A stretch of DNA of 64,000 nt from Saccopteryx bilineata (Eukaryota > Chordata > Mammalia > Chiroptera > Emballonuridae). A program made the translations under genes and the position numbers. Positions 1 to 12,289 of the stretch are shown one piece after another. The stretch lies in contig NC_089490.1 of assembly GCF_036850765.1 (NCBI RefSeq), forward strand, positions 244,912,562 through 244,976,561, written 5' to 3'. Under the pieces are notes generated by a model. It did not search any database. It was given only the letters and a program-made list of their open reading frames with translations, and was not told where the DNA came from. How positions within the stretch are numbered: position 1 is the first letter of the stretch; the number at the start of each line of letters is the position of its first letter.

Positions 1-349
1 CAGACTAATATGAGAAAGTGGGTCATGAGTTGAAAAACTGATGTTATTGTTTGATTCTAAATTTGGGCTATTAAAAGCAATATCTCAATTCATATTTTTA
101 AGGCAGCATACACCTTAATAAAGTTTTCTGGTTTCTTCACAATTAATCTCAACAATAGAATAATACAGATTCTTTTGAAATTTATTCTTTACATTATTTA
201 AATCTACCTTTTTACTGATAGCATGATATTTTTTTTTGTTACTGTATACATGGTTGGTAGCCTTGGATTTTCTATTGTTAATTTTGTGTATCAGTAGAGT
301 ATGTCTATTTTTTTCAAAAGTGAGGTACCCTCATATAGCTGAGATAATT
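1..349. other. unannotated AT-rich DNA
   Basis: No gene, clear repeat or structured element was recognised. The sequence is AT-rich with short T runs. It leads directly into an old L1 fragment. Confidence 0.5.
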
Positions 350-1002
350 TTGAGAAAGAAGAATAGAGGGAGAGGAATCAATTTTCCCAATCTCAAGACT
401 ACAGTCATCTAAGCATTGTGAAACTGGTCAAAAGAGACACACAGATCAATTGAAAAGAATAGAGAAATCATAAATATATCATTTGCACATATGGCCCAAT
501 TAATTTTTGACAAAAGAGCAAAACAATTCAATGGAGAAAGAACAGTTTTTTCAATAGATAGTGCAGGTACAGTTGGAGATCCATACTTTCCCCTCTCAAA
601 TGAACCTGAACCTAAATCTCACATCTTATAAAAAATTTATCTCAGAAATGGATCATGGACTTAACTATAAAATAGAAAATTACAAAATTTCTAAAAAACA
701 TTGGGGAAAACCTTTACAAACTCATGATGATGACTGGACCTCATCAAGATTAAAAATTTTTGTGCTGTAAAAGACTCTCTTCATAGTATCAGGAGACAAA
801 TGATAGATGTGGAGAAATATTTGCAAATTATACATACAAAAAAAGGATTTGGAATATATAGAGCACTCTCAAAACTCAGCATTAATAAAAAGAGACAAAT
901 TAAAAATGAATAAAAGGTATACATAGACAATCAACTGAACAGAATATACAGATATTAACTGAACAGAACATACAGATGAAAAATAAGCACAATTAGAAGA
1001 TG
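350..1002 (+). mobile_element. old L1 ORF2 fragment, 5' part of a split copy
   Basis: The sequence resembles the distal part of L1 ORF2: the DNA equivalents of a DKxAKxxQWxK-type segment appear near 510-560, and an A-rich coding-like tract follows. It is full of stops and indels, so it is ancient. It is interrupted at about 1002 by the full-length L1 and seems to resume at 9021, where an L1-like VIKEMQI segment appears near 9130. The outer boundary is approximate. Confidence 0.6.
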
Positions 1003-3646
1003 TTCGGAGATGACATCAGAGTAATGGAGCGGTAGGAAGCGATACCAATAAATCTCCCCCAAAACTCAAAAAGATCTTCAACCAGAAACAGAAAAACCTA
1101 TCCTTGGAGCCTCCAGATGTTTCGCAATACACCCGAAGGTATGGTCGAGTGAAAAATTGGCTAAATATATAATCAAACCCCGAAGGAAATAGGGAGTAAG
1201 AAATGCTCCGCCTTCCTCACTAACCTAAACAGGGCGGCTTTCACTGGGAACTGAGAATATAGAAACTGAGGCGGGTAAAGGGGGTGAATAGATCCAGGCC
1301 GTGGCACAAACGGCCAAACCAGGTTGTGGCATAGGGATCCAGGCCGAGGAAAAACTGTTCCTGTGGCAACCCAGGCAATACAAGCTAACACTCGCGCCAA
1401 ACCCAGACAAAGAAAGACAAGCGGGGCCATTTTCCCTGATCTCCGGGTAGGCGCGTGCAGATAGTGGGCGAGAGATTACTTCCAAAGCCCCGAGAGTGTG
1501 CGCCCGTGTTGTCCCACAGAGAGGCAGAGTCACAGGCCTTTGTGTGGGCCGAAAGCGGAATCTCCGGGCCGCCCCAGCGCCCTGGGAAAGCCGCGCACGA
1601 GGATGGAGCGAGAGCCAATTCCAACGCCGGAACTTTTCCGTGTGGGTGGGGGTTTCACTCAGGTGAGACTGCTGGCCTGATATCCTGGTCGGCGTGCACG
1701 GAGAGTGAGCGAGAGATTCCTCCCAGCACCTCAGGAGTGGGCGTCCATGTTACCCCACAGAGGGGCAGAGTCAGAGGCCTCTGTGTGGGCCAAAAGCGGA
1801 ATCTCTGGGCCGCCCCAGCACCCTGGGAAAGCCACGCACGGGGACGGAGCGAGAGCCAATTCCAATGCTGGAACTTTAATGTGCGGGTGGGGGTTTCACT
1901 CAGGTGAGACTGCTAGCCTGATATCCTGGTCTGTGAGCTCAGATAGTGAGCGAGAGATTCCTCTGAGTGCTTCGGCAGTGCCCGCCTGTGTTATCCCACA
2001 GAGGGGCAGAGTCAGGGGCCTTTGTGTGAGCCAAAAAGTGGAATCTCGGGCCGCCCCAGCGCCTTGAAAAAGCCACGCCTGGGGACGGAGCGAGAGCCAA
2101 TTCCAATGCTGGAACTTTTCCATGCGGGTGGGGGTTTCACTCAGAGCGTGAGACTGCTGGCCTGATATCGTGATCTGCGTGCACAGATAGTGGGTGAGAG
2201 ATTCCTCCAAGTGCCTCGGCAGTGCGTGCCCATTTTATCCCACAGAGTGGCAGAGCAAGAGGTCTTTGAGTGGGCGGAAGTCCCGCCTGATTATGCTAGC
2301 AGCTCTGACTGACTGAACCTTATCCAGAGCCCTGTGCTGAGTAAGAATAGAGTGGGGATCTGCCAGCTCTTTGAGCCTCTCACTATCCAGGCAGAGGCAG
2401 CAGCAACCCCATAGCTGGATTCTCAGGCTACTAATTGAGGAAGGAAAGACTAGGAGAAAGCTCCAGGAACATGGACTCTCTCACTGGCGGAGCCTATAAA
2501 TGCTAATGAGCCTCGACTGCCAACGAGACTGAAGCACAATACACAACATTGCCATAGAGACTTATCAACTGCAAACCTCTACCTGAGCGTGCCAAAGGGG
2601 CAGAACCCGAGGTACAGAGTCACCGACCAGGAAGAGGGAGAGAAAAGAAAAAGCAAGAAGATAACCTCTCAAAATCAAGAATAATCCGCAGATTTTATAG
2701 CCTATCCCATTTTATTATATTTCTGTGTTTGTTTCTCTTATCTTCATTCTTGATATTTTTTATTCCTTCTCCAATTTGGTCATTTAACTCTCTGCTGGTC
2801 TTACTCTTTCCTCTCCTTGAACTACACTACCCATAAGTGTTACATCTCCCATTATCTTTTCTTTCCTCTTCCTTTCTCTCTATGAGGGTTACACTCCCAA
2901 ACTCTTAACTCTCTCTCTCTCTCTCTCTCCTCTTCTTTTTTCTTCTTTTAGTGGTTCCCTCTTTTTTCTCTCTCTCTCTCTTTCTTTTCTCCCTCTATAT
3001 TAGTTTCTTCCTTTCTCCTTTACGTCTCCTCTCATTCAAACCTCAAAAACGAACAATATCTTATCTGGGACTCAAAACTTATGTTTGTGGAATTTTGGGG
3101 TTTTTTTTACTTCACCTTTTTAACACACTAGCAGTGCTCCCATCCCTGGCTCTCCATTTTATCTAGTTCTTTTTTGACTAAATACAATAGTAATTTTTAA
3201 ATTTGTCCCCCCATTTTCCTGTTTCCCTCTTATTCCTCTCATCATAACTCTTAGTCAACCAACAACTAAAAGCAAATCATTTTATTCTTGACCCAATTTT
3301 TTTTCTTATTTGCTTTTTGTGGGTCCATATGCCCTTTTTTTTTTCTTCTTTTATTTTTTTTTTGCCCCTTTATTACTTCTCCCCAATTCAGGCTCTCCAT
3401 TACAGGCATTGTTTGTTCTATTTAGTATAATATAATTCACAGTTCAACACAAGATTTTCTCAAGAAAGAGGGGAGAGGAGAGGAGAGAAAAAAAAGAAGA
3501 GGGGGAAATAATTTCCTTTTTTTAAAAAAAAAATTATTTTTTTTTATTTCATTATTAATTTTTTTTAAAAAAACAACTCTTTCATTTTTTTTAACTTTTT
3601 ATTCTTTATTAAATCTCATTAATACTATCAACAAAACCACCCTCAG
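1003..3646 (+). promoter_or_regulatory. L1 5'UTR / internal promoter region
   Basis: The region has three parts: a unique GC-rich head (about 1003-1454), a tandem monomer block (1455-2289), and a proximal part. The proximal part begins near 2281 and turns into T-rich, pyrimidine-rich low-complexity DNA from 2690 to 3646. L1 5'UTRs in general hold an RNA polymerase II promoter. The head and monomers are CpG-rich, unlike the AT-rich surroundings. The part from about 2281 to ORF1 is shared with the other long L1 (62452-63800, antisense), but the part upstream is not. Confidence 0.8.
1455..2289 (+). repeat. tandem 241-bp monomers in L1 5'UTR (about 3.5 copies)
   Basis: The anchor GCGAGAGATT occurs at 1468, 1709 and 1950, and as GTGAGAGATT at 2194, giving periods of 241, 241 and 244 bases. 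Each unit also repeats CACAGAGNGGCAGAG, GGGCCGCCCCAGC, GAGCGAGAGCCAATTCCAA and GGGTGGGGGTTTCACTCAG in the same order. The fourth unit is truncated near 2289. The units are GC-rich and differ by scattered substitutions. Monomeric promoters of about 200 bp are known from mouse L1 families. Confidence 0.9.
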
Positions 3647-4664
3647 ATGCCATTAAGGAAGAGAAAATTGAATATCATGGATACAAAAGAAAGAGAGGTA
3701 ACAGCTAGATGAGGAAAAATCTATGGAGAAAAAAATTAATATATTGGAAACCTTGGAGCTAAATAACAGAGAATTTAAGATAGAAATCCTAAAAATCCTC
3801 CGAGATATACAAGAAAACACAGAAAGGCAATTTAGGGAGCTCAGAAAACAAATCAATGAACACAAAGAATATATTTCCAAGGAAATTGAAACTATAAAAA
3901 CAAATCAAGCAGAGATGAAAAACACAATTCACGAGCTGAAAAACAAGGTAACAAGCTTAGCTAATAGAACAGGCCAGATAGAAGAGAGGGTTAGTGAAAT
4001 AGAAGACAAGCAACTTGAGGCACAACAAAGAGAAGAAGAAAGAGACTCAAAAATTTAAAAAAATGAGATAGCCCTACAAGAATTATCTGACTCCATCAAA
4101 AAGAATAACATAAGAATAATAGGTATATCAGAAGGAGAAGAGAGAGAAAATGGAATGGAGAACATACTCAAACAAATAATAAATGGGAACTTCCCAAGCC
4201 TGTGGAAAGAACTAAAGCCTCAAATTCAAGAAGCAAACAGAACTCCAAGTTTTCATAACCCCAACAAACCTACTCCAAGGCATATCATAATGAAATTGGC
4301 ACAAACCAATGGCAAAGAAGAAATTCTCAAGGCAGCCGGGGAAAAGAAGAATACAACATATAAAGGAAGGCCCATTAGATTATCATCAGATTTCTCAGCA
4401 GAAACTCTACAAGCTAGAAGAGAGTGGACCCCAATATTTAAAGTCCTGAAAGAGAGGAACTTCCAGCCATGGATACTATACCCATCAAAGCTATCCTTTA
4501 AATATGAAGGAGAAATAAAAACATTCACAGATACAGAAAAGATGAGGGAATTTATCATCAGAAAACCCCCACTCCAGGAATTACTAAAGGGGGTTCTCCA
4601 ATCAGATACAAAAAACAACAACAAAAAAAAGCCACAAGTAAAAGCTCCAAGAAGAACACAATGA
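3647..4664 (+). pseudogene. L1 ORF1 (RNA-binding chaperone), frameshifted and stopped
   Basis: This is the homologue of the 331-residue ORF1 on the antisense L1 at 61456-62451. ORF1p trimerises through a coiled coil and binds L1 RNA. The ATG at 3647 matches the intact copy. A 2-base deletion near 3694-3702 throws the frame off after about 20 codons. The correct frame continues from 3723 to an in-frame TAA at 4056-4058, then resumes to 4664. A heptad-rich coiled-coil segment, then an RRM-like part and a C-terminal RARREW-like region (here QARREW) are all recognisable. The copy cannot make full-length ORF1p. Confidence 0.9.
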
Positions 4665-4969
4665 AACCAAATTTAAACTGTGACAACAAAAAGAAAAGGG
4701 GGGGGGGAGAAGGATGGAGATAAACAGTAGCAAAGGACAATGGAGTGCAAAAGTACTAACAAAGTAGTGTGCTACAATGACCAGGGTAGGAACCCTTTTC
4801 ATTACTTAAAGGAAACCACCATTGAAAAAACCACCACAGAAGCACATGAGATAAAAAAGATAGCAACAGAGGAAAGATGTATGGAATACAAACAAATAAA
4901 AACAAAAGATAGAAAAATGAAAGAGAAGGATCAAACAAGACACAAAACTAACAGAAAGCAAGATATAAA

Positions 4970-7900
4970 ATGGCAATAGGGAACTCACAAGTGTCAATAA
5001 TTACACTAAATGTCAATGGATTAAACTCACCAATAAAAAGGCACGGAGTAGCAGAATGGATTAAAAAAGAAAATCCAACTCTATGCTGCCTATAGGAAAC
5101 TCATCTAATTAACAAGGATAAAAACAAATTCAAAGTGAAAGGCTGGAAAACAATACTTCAAGCAAATAACATCCAAAAAAAAAGCAGGTGTAGCAATACT
5201 CATATCTGATAATGCTGACTACAAGACAACAAAAATGGCCATTTCATAATGGCTAAGGGGACACTGAATCAAGAAGACATAACAATTCTTAATATATATG
5301 CACCAAACCAAGGAGCACCAAAATATATAAGACAGCTACTTATTGACCTTAAAACAAAAACTGACAAAAAAACAATCATACTTGGAGACCTCAATACACC
5401 ACTGACGGCTCTAGATCGGTCATCCAAACAGAGAATCAACAAAGATATAGTGGCCTTAAACAAAACACTAGAGCACCTGGATATGATAGACATCTACAGG
5501 ACATTTCATCCCAAAGTGACTGAGTATACATTTTTCTCCAGTGTACATGGATCATTCTCAAGAATTGACCATATGTTGGGCAACAAAAACAACATCAGCA
5601 AATTCAGAAAAATCGAAGTTGTACCAAGCATATTTTATGATCATAAAGCCTTGAAACTAGAATTCAACTGCAAAAAAGAGGAAAAAAATCTAACAAAAAT
5701 GTAGAAACTAAACAACATACTTTTAAAAAATGAATGGGTCAAAGAAGAAATAAGTGCAGAGATCAAAAGATATATACAGACTAATGAAAATGACAATACG
5801 ACATATCAGAATCTCTGGGATGCAGCAAAAGCAGTGATAAGAGGGAAGTTCATATCACTTTAGGCATATATGAACAAACAAGAGACAGCCCAAGTGAACC
5901 ACTTAACTTCACACCTTAAGAAACTAGAAAAAGAAGAACAAAGATAACCCAAAACCAGCCGAAGAAAGGAGATAATAAAAATCAGAGCAGAAATAAATGA
6001 AATAGAGAACAGAAAAACTATAGAAAAAATTAATAGAACAAGGAGCTGGTTCTTTGAGAAGATCAACAAAATTGACAAACCCTTGGCATGACTTACCAAG
6101 GAAAAAAGAGAAAGAACTCATATAAAAAAAATCCAAAATGAAAGAGGAGAAATCACCACGGACACCGTAGATATACAAAAATTATTGTAGAATACTATGA
6201 AAAACTTTATGCCACTAAATTCAACAACCTAGAAGAAATGGATAAATTGCTAGAACAATACAACCTTCCTAGACTGAGTCAAGAAGAAGCAGAAAGCCTA
6301 AACAGACCTATCAGTAGAGAAGAAATAGAAAAAACCATTAAAAACCTCCCCACAAATAAAAGTCCAGGCCCTGACGGCTATACCAGCGAATTTATCAAAC
6401 ATTCAAAGAAGACATGGTTCCTATTCTACTTAAAGTCTTCCAAAAAATTGAAGAAGAAGCAATACTTCCAAACACATTTTATGAGGCCAACGGAACCCTC
6501 ATACCAAAACCAGGCAAGGACTGCACAAAAAAAGAAAACTACAGACCAATATCTCTAATGAATACAGATGCTAAAATACTAAACAAAATACTAGCAAATC
6601 GAATACAACAACATATTAAAAAAATAATACATCATGATCAAGTGGGATTCATCCCAGAAAATCAAGGATGGTTCAACATACGTGAAACGGTTAATGTAAT
6701 ACACCATATCAACAAAACAAAGAACAAAAACCACATGATCTTATCAATAGAAGCAGAAAAGGCTTTCGATAAAATACAACACAATTTTATGTTTAAGACT
6801 CTCAACAAAATGGGTATAGAAGGAAAATATCTCAACATGATAAAGGCCATATATGATAAACCATCAGCTAACATCATATTAAATGACACTAAACTGAAGG
6901 CTTTCCCCCTTAAATCATGAAAAAGACAGGGTTGTCCACTCTCTCCACTCTTATTTAATGTGATACTAGAGGTTCTAGCCAGAGCAATCAGACAAGACAA
7001 AGAAATAAAAGGCATCCATATCGGAAAAGAAGAAGTATCACTTTTTGCAGATGATATGATCCTATACATCAAAAACCCCAAAGAATCCACAAAAAGACTA
7101 CTAGAAACAATAAGCCAATACAGTAAGGTCGCAGGATACAAAATTAACATACAGAAGTCAATAGCCTTTCTATATGCCAACAATGAAACATTTGAGAACG
7201 AACTCAAAAGAACAATCTCCTTCACAATTGCAACAAAAAAAATAAAATACTTAGGAATAAACATAACAAAGAATGTAAAGGACTTATATAATGAAAACTA
7301 TAAACCATTGTTAAGGGAAATCGAAAAAGATATAATGAGATGGAAGAATATACCTTGTTCTTCGTTAGGAAGAATAAATATAATCAAGATGCCAATTTAA
7401 CCAAAGCAATATACAAATTTAATGCCATTCCCATCAAAATTCCAATGACATTTTTTAAGGAAATGGAGCAAAAAATCATCAGATTTATATGGAACTATAA
7501 AAAGCCCCGAATAGCCAAAGCAATCCTAAAGAAAAAGAATGAAGCTGGGGGCATTACAGTACCTGACTTCAAACTATATTATAGGGCCACGACAATCAAA
7601 ACAGCATGGTATTGGCAGAAAAATAGACACTCAGACCAATGGAACAGAATAGAAAACCCAGAAATAAAACCACATATATATAGTCAAATACTTTTTGATA
7701 AAGGGGCCAACAACACACAATGGAGAAAAGAAAGCCTCTTCAATAAATGGTGCTGGGAAAACTGGAAAGCCACATGCAAAAGAATGAAACTGGACTACAG
7801 TCTCTCCCCCTGTAGTAAAATTAACTCAAAATGGATCAAATATCTAAACATAAGACCTGAAACAATTAAGTACATAGAAGAAGACATAGGTACTCAACTC

Positions 7901-8772
7901 ATGGACCTGGGTTTTAAAGAGCATTTTATGAATTTGACTCCACAGGCAAGAAAAGTGAAGGCAAAAATTAATGAATGGGACTACATCAGACTAAGAAGTT
8001 TTTGCTCAGCAAGAGAAACTGATAACAAAATAAACAGATAGCCAACTAAATGGGAAATGATATTTTCACACAACAGCTCAGATAAGGGCCTAATATCCAA
8101 AATATACAAAGAACTCATAAAACTCAACAACAAACAAACAAACAATCCAATAAAAAAATGGGTAGAGGACATGAACAGACACTTCTTCCAGCAAGAAATA
8201 CAAATGGCCAACAGATATATGAAAAGATGCTCATCTTCTTTAGTTATTAGAGAAATGCAAATCAAAACTGCAATGAGATACCACCTCACACCTGTTAGAT
8301 TAGCTATTATTAACAAGACAGTTAATAACAAATGTTGGAGAGGCTGTGGAGAAAAAGGAGCCCTCATACACTGTTGGTGGGAATGTAAAGTAGTACAACC
8401 ATTATGGAAGAAAGTATGGTGGTTCCTCAAAAAACTGAAAATAGAACTACCTTATGACCCAGCAATCCCTCTACTGGGTATATACCCCCAAAACTCAGAA
8501 ACATTGATACGTAAAGACACATGCAGCCCCATTTTCATTGCAGCATTGTTCACAGTGGCCAGGACATGGAAACAACCAAAAAGCCCGTCAATAGATGACT
8601 GGATAAAGAAGATGTGGCACATATACACTTGGAATACTACTCAGCCATAAGAAATGATGACATCGGATCATTTACAGCAAAATGGTGGGATCTTGATAAC
8701 AGGATACGAAGTGAAATAAGTAAATCAGAAAAAACCAGGAACTGCATTATTCCATACGTAGTTGGGACTTAA
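4970..8772 (+). pseudogene. L1 ORF2 (endonuclease-reverse transcriptase), many lesions
   Basis: The ATG at 4970 aligns with that of the other long L1, and the TAA at 8770-8772 matches its terminus. ORF2p supplies the APE-type endonuclease that nicks target DNA and the reverse transcriptase for target-primed reverse transcription. An in-frame stop appears early (near 5094), with frameshifts near 5180 and further breaks near 5702, 5862, 6089, 6180, 6400, 6918 and 7400. The reverse-transcriptase signature FADDM is preserved near 7047. The cysteine-rich C-terminus ([18 protein letters not shown]) is visible near 8335-8390. It is a decayed copy. Confidence 0.92.
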
Positions 8773-9020
8773 AAGTGAAACTAAGAGACATTGATAAGAG
8801 TGTGGTGGGTACAGGGGGAGAGGGGAGAGGGAGAGGGAAAGGGGGAGGGGGAGGGGTACAAAGAAAACTAGAGAGAAGGTGACAGAGGACAATCTGACTT
8901 TGGGTGATGGGTATGCAACATAAGTGAACGACAAGATAACCTGGAGTTGTTATCTTTGAATATATGTATCCTGATTTATTGATGTTGCCCCATTAAAAAT
9001 AAAATTAGTAAAAAAAAAAA
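8773..9020 (+). repeat. L1 3'UTR with G-rich polypurine tract and poly(A)
   Basis: A purine tract of G runs of three to five (8814-8857) follows the ORF2 stop. Such tracts are typical of mammalian L1 3'UTRs and can form G-quadruplexes. The UTR ends in CCCCATTAAAAATAAAAT and a ten-base A run. The same 3' end occurs antisense at 36.4, 54.9 and 56.6 kb. Confidence 0.85.
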
Positions 9021-9960
9021 TGACAATGTTTAACATCATCTGAGGGTCAACAAAAGATAGTTTCGCAACAGTACTCAAAAAGGAGCTATGGAAAATATTA
9101 GTATTATCATCATAATTGTTATGATCATTAGTTATTAAAGAAATGCAAATTATAACCAAAAGGAAGATATTAGAACACATATATCAGAAGAGCTAAAAGA
9201 ATTAAAAGACAAAACCCCCCCAAAAAATGAAAACAACCCCTAAGTGCTGGGGAGGGTGCAAAGAAACAATATCATTCATTTATTGCCTTTGGGAATGTGA
9301 AAGGGTATAGCCACTCTGGAGTACAGTTGTGTGGTTACTTTCCCTACTAAGAATAGTCTTGCCACCCAACCAGATATACATCACAGATAAATTTTTTTAA
9401 ATTAAACCAAAATGTGGATATGAATGTTTATAGCAGTTATTTTTTCTTTTTTAATGTTCCAGAAGTAGGCACAACTCAGATGGTCCAGTATTAGGAAATA
9501 CTGCTCAGCAGGTACAAAGAAAGAGCTACTGAGACAGACAACAACCTGGGCAAACCTCAAGGAAATTACGCTAAGTGCAAAAAAACAGTCTCAAAAGGTT
9601 ATGTACTGTGGATTCATTCACTAATCCACTTATGTAACATGTGTGTAGTGACATAATTATAGATATAAAGAATAGATTAGTGGCTACTAGGGGTTAGGCA
9701 TGGTATTGGGGTTGGGCCACGTGACTAAAATGAGTAGGACAAGGGAATTTCCTGGTGGTAATACAGTTAAGTATCTTGACTGTGGTGATGGGTCACACAT
9801 GATAAAATTACAGAGAACTACATACACACAAATAAGTCCATGTATGACTGGTAAAATCTGCATAAATTCTATGGATTGTATCAATGTTCATTTACTGGTT
9901 TCAACTGCACTATAGTTAAGATATTAACAACACGAGAAACATTACGTGTTATATATATAT
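9021..9960 (+). mobile_element. old L1 fragment, 3' part of the split copy
   Basis: The ORF2 3' end (an EMQI-like segment near 9140 and a CxxCW-like equivalent near 9285) leads into an older L1M-type 3'UTR. Phrases such as GGTAATACAGTTAAGTATCTTG and GTAAAATCTGCATAAATTCT are part of it. It appears to be the continuation of the fragment at 350-1002. Confidence 0.55.
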
Positions 9961-11399
9961 AATCAATTTTACAATTTAACATTTTATTTTCTTGCCATTT
10001 ATTTAATGATTCAACATTAAAGTATTTGGAGAAAATAAAGGTCACAAATGAGGAGAGGAGGCTGGGAGAATTTTCAAAATAGAAGAGATACCATGGTGTT
10101 TACCTGTATAAATTATAGGTATATTGACATTTCAGTTTTATATCTTTATTTTATGGTAAAGGAAAATTAAAGAAAATAAACAAAGGCCTATGAACAGAAA
10201 TATGAGGCAGGCTGGGTTGGCACTCAGTAGTGAAAGCTTTCTGCAGTCCTTGGCATCAGGACGCTGCCCAAGGTCATGGCATTATTATGTCTAGGACTCC
10301 AAAAGCCTTATTGGGTAAAAACCAGGGTACTTTCTATAAACATTTAGCTTTAATCCAAATGATTTCCTAGAATAATAATGAAAAATGATAGTAAAATATT
10401 AAAGGAATGGGCACCAAGTAAGGAGATGGCTTTTGAAATGATGAATAGAGATATTTATACTTCACTCACTAAGACTTGAGAGAGTCTCCCTGCCTATTAG
10501 TGACAGCACTAGTTATGAGAGATTCCCCAGCACATCACCTACTCCCCTTTCCAGTGCACTTGTCCCTGAATAAGTGGAAAGTCCAAGGCTTTTCAGCCAT
10601 GATATATAGTGGGACCAATGGGAAAAAGGTCCCAAAGGAAACTTGAAAAAAAAGGGCAAGAGGAATTGAAGGGAAGGAGACAGGATGTAAGCCAAATGAA
10701 AAAAGAAAATAGCAAGTCCTGGGCCCTTTAATGAGCTTGTCAGAGAAGGTCAGGTAGCAGGCTGCAACTTGTGGCCACAGATCCCTCTCCTGCATGTTCT
10801 CAAAGGCAGAAGACAGGGACTAGAAAGCAGTCCCTGTCATAAAAAAATCCGTGCGGAAGGTCTCCATCTTCAGGGGTCCCAAGGGAAACAGCTCACTCAT
10901 AATACCTGGCATGCAATGGCACCTGTAGGCTGTAAGGAAGGGGATAAGGAATGAGAATCAACCTTGAATTAAGTCCAACGTTAGAGTATTTGCTCATTAA
11001 CCTGTGTAATGGCTTAATCAATATTTGGAGTTATAATTTTTATGTAATAAATTGGATTTGTTATAATTTCAAATAAAAACTCTTTGGAGGCCAGATAAAA
11101 ATTGCAGTTGGGTAAAGCATACATGGATCCTTAGAAAATCACTGGGCAATAAAATTGCATACCTAGTTCCCTTAGAGAGGAGGCTGAGGCAGGTGTTCAG
11201 CCAACCCACCTCAACCAGTAAAGAATAAAAGACAATTCATTTTCTTCATAATAGTACAATCAGTTTTCATGCTTCTGCCAAAGAGATAGTTTCTCAAGTG
11301 TGACTAAGTGGTATAGCCAGTTGAATGCAAGAAAGAGAGAAAGAGAGAGAATTTTGAAAATGTTTGTAAGACTATCATTCTCAACTTTTATTTTTTTGG
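9961..11399. other. no gene recognised
   Basis: Single-copy-looking AT-rich DNA. The ORFs of 60-86 codons on both strands show no family resemblance, and I see no clear repeat boundary. Confidence 0.4.
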
Positions 11400-11570
11400 A
11401 TAAGATAATGAGCACTGGAATCCATCTGCCGGGTGTGAATTCTGTCTTCACCACTGTGTAAACTTGATAAGTTAACTGACCTCTCATTCCTTATCTATAA
11501 ATTAAAGATAATAAAGTGCTTTCCTAGTGTTCTTGTGAGAGTTAAGTGAGTTAATAAATGTTTTTATTTT
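11400..11570 (+). repeat. MIR-like ancient SINE
   Basis: The sequence has the core order of MIR: an 'acttgataagttaactgacctct' type stretch, then 'ccttatctataaa', then 'gataataaagtgc' and 'gtgagagttaagtgagttaataaat'. It is strongly diverged, so the limits are approximate. Confidence 0.6.
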
Positions 11571-11589
11571 TATTATCACAAATATGTTC

Positions 11590-11890
11590 ATGATAGTGAC
11601 TCCTGGACTGAATTGTGTTATTCAAATTTGCTTAGTGGAACCCAATTTCCCAGGATCTCAGAATGTGACCATATTTGAAAATAAGGTCTTGAAAGAGGTG
11701 ATAAAGATTAAGTGAGGTCATTGGGGTGGGTTCTAATCCAATATGACTGGTGTTCTTGTAAGAAGAGATCCTTCTTACGTGCACATACAGGAAAGGCCCC
11801 ATGAAAACACAGGAAGAATACAGCCATCTGTAAGCCAAGGAGAGAGGTCTCAGAAGACACCAGTCCTGCTTCCACCTTGATCTAGTACTT
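11590..11890 (+). mobile_element. MaLR-type LTR fragment (MLT1/MST-like)
   Basis: It resembles an ERVL-MaLR LTR, with AGAGGTGATAAAGATTAAG, GAGGTCATTGGGGTGGG, TCTAATCCAATATGACTGG and AGCCAAGGAGAGAGG in the expected order. A copy of the same family lies antisense at 28.0-28.4 kb. The 3' end (splice-like TCCAGCCTCCAGAA part) is missing. Confidence 0.65.
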
Positions 11891-12041
11891 CTGAGGTCCC
11901 TTTCAGCCCCTATTCTATAATGCTTATGACTTTAAAGCTTGATGCTGCTGCCATATACCATCTTTTCTTCATTCTAATCACAAGGGAATTTTTCTGCAAT
12001 GTATCAAAGACCTGGAAAGGCTACACTGTGGAAATAATTAC

Positions 12042-12289
12042 CATATTTTCCCATGTATAAGATGCTCCCATGTATAAGATGCACCTTAATTTTGGGGCCT
12101 GAAATTTGAAACAAAAATGTATTACATAAAGTTATTGAATTCAAGTTTTATTCATCTACAACGAGCACAAAAACAAGCACGAAAAAGTGGGAAATGCAAG
12201 AAAATCTACAACCACTGTATAAGATGCACACAGTTTTTAGACATCAAATTTTTTGAGAAATCATGCATTTTATATATGGGGGAAATATG
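12042..12289. mobile_element. short TIR element (MITE-like), family not named
   Basis: The left end CATATTTTCCCATGTATAAG and the right end (reverse complement CATATTTCCCCCATATATAA) are imperfect inverted repeats of about 25 bases. The sequence motif 'tataagatgcac' occurs twice inside. No transposase is present. The target duplication is unclear, so the class is not assigned. Confidence 0.5.

Larger units (their letters stand above)
1003..9020 (+). mobile_element. full-length L1 (LINE-1), both ORFs broken
   Basis: This is an 8.0-kb L1 with all parts in order: a long GC-rich 5'UTR (1003-3646), ORF1 (3647-4664), an inter-ORF spacer (4665-4969), ORF2 (4970-8772), a G-rich 3'UTR and a terminal poly(A) at 9011-9020. 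The 5' end carries a sequence like the usual L1 start, including GGTAGGAAGCG near 1030. ORF1 and ORF2 align throughout with the antisense L1 at the right end of the window, so the two copies belong to related families. The element sits inside an older L1. I could not find a clear target duplication, so the 5' boundary is approximate to within about 15 bases. It is unusually long for an L1 because of its 2.6-kb 5'UTR. Confidence 0.93.

Noticed and set aside
1173..2210. Overlapping ORFs of 60-150 codons on both strands in the L1 5'UTR (possible ORF0-like gene)
   Set aside because: They follow from GC-rich, stop-poor monomers repeated every 241 bases. No start context or domain supports a gene, and the chained similarity is explained by the tandem repeat.
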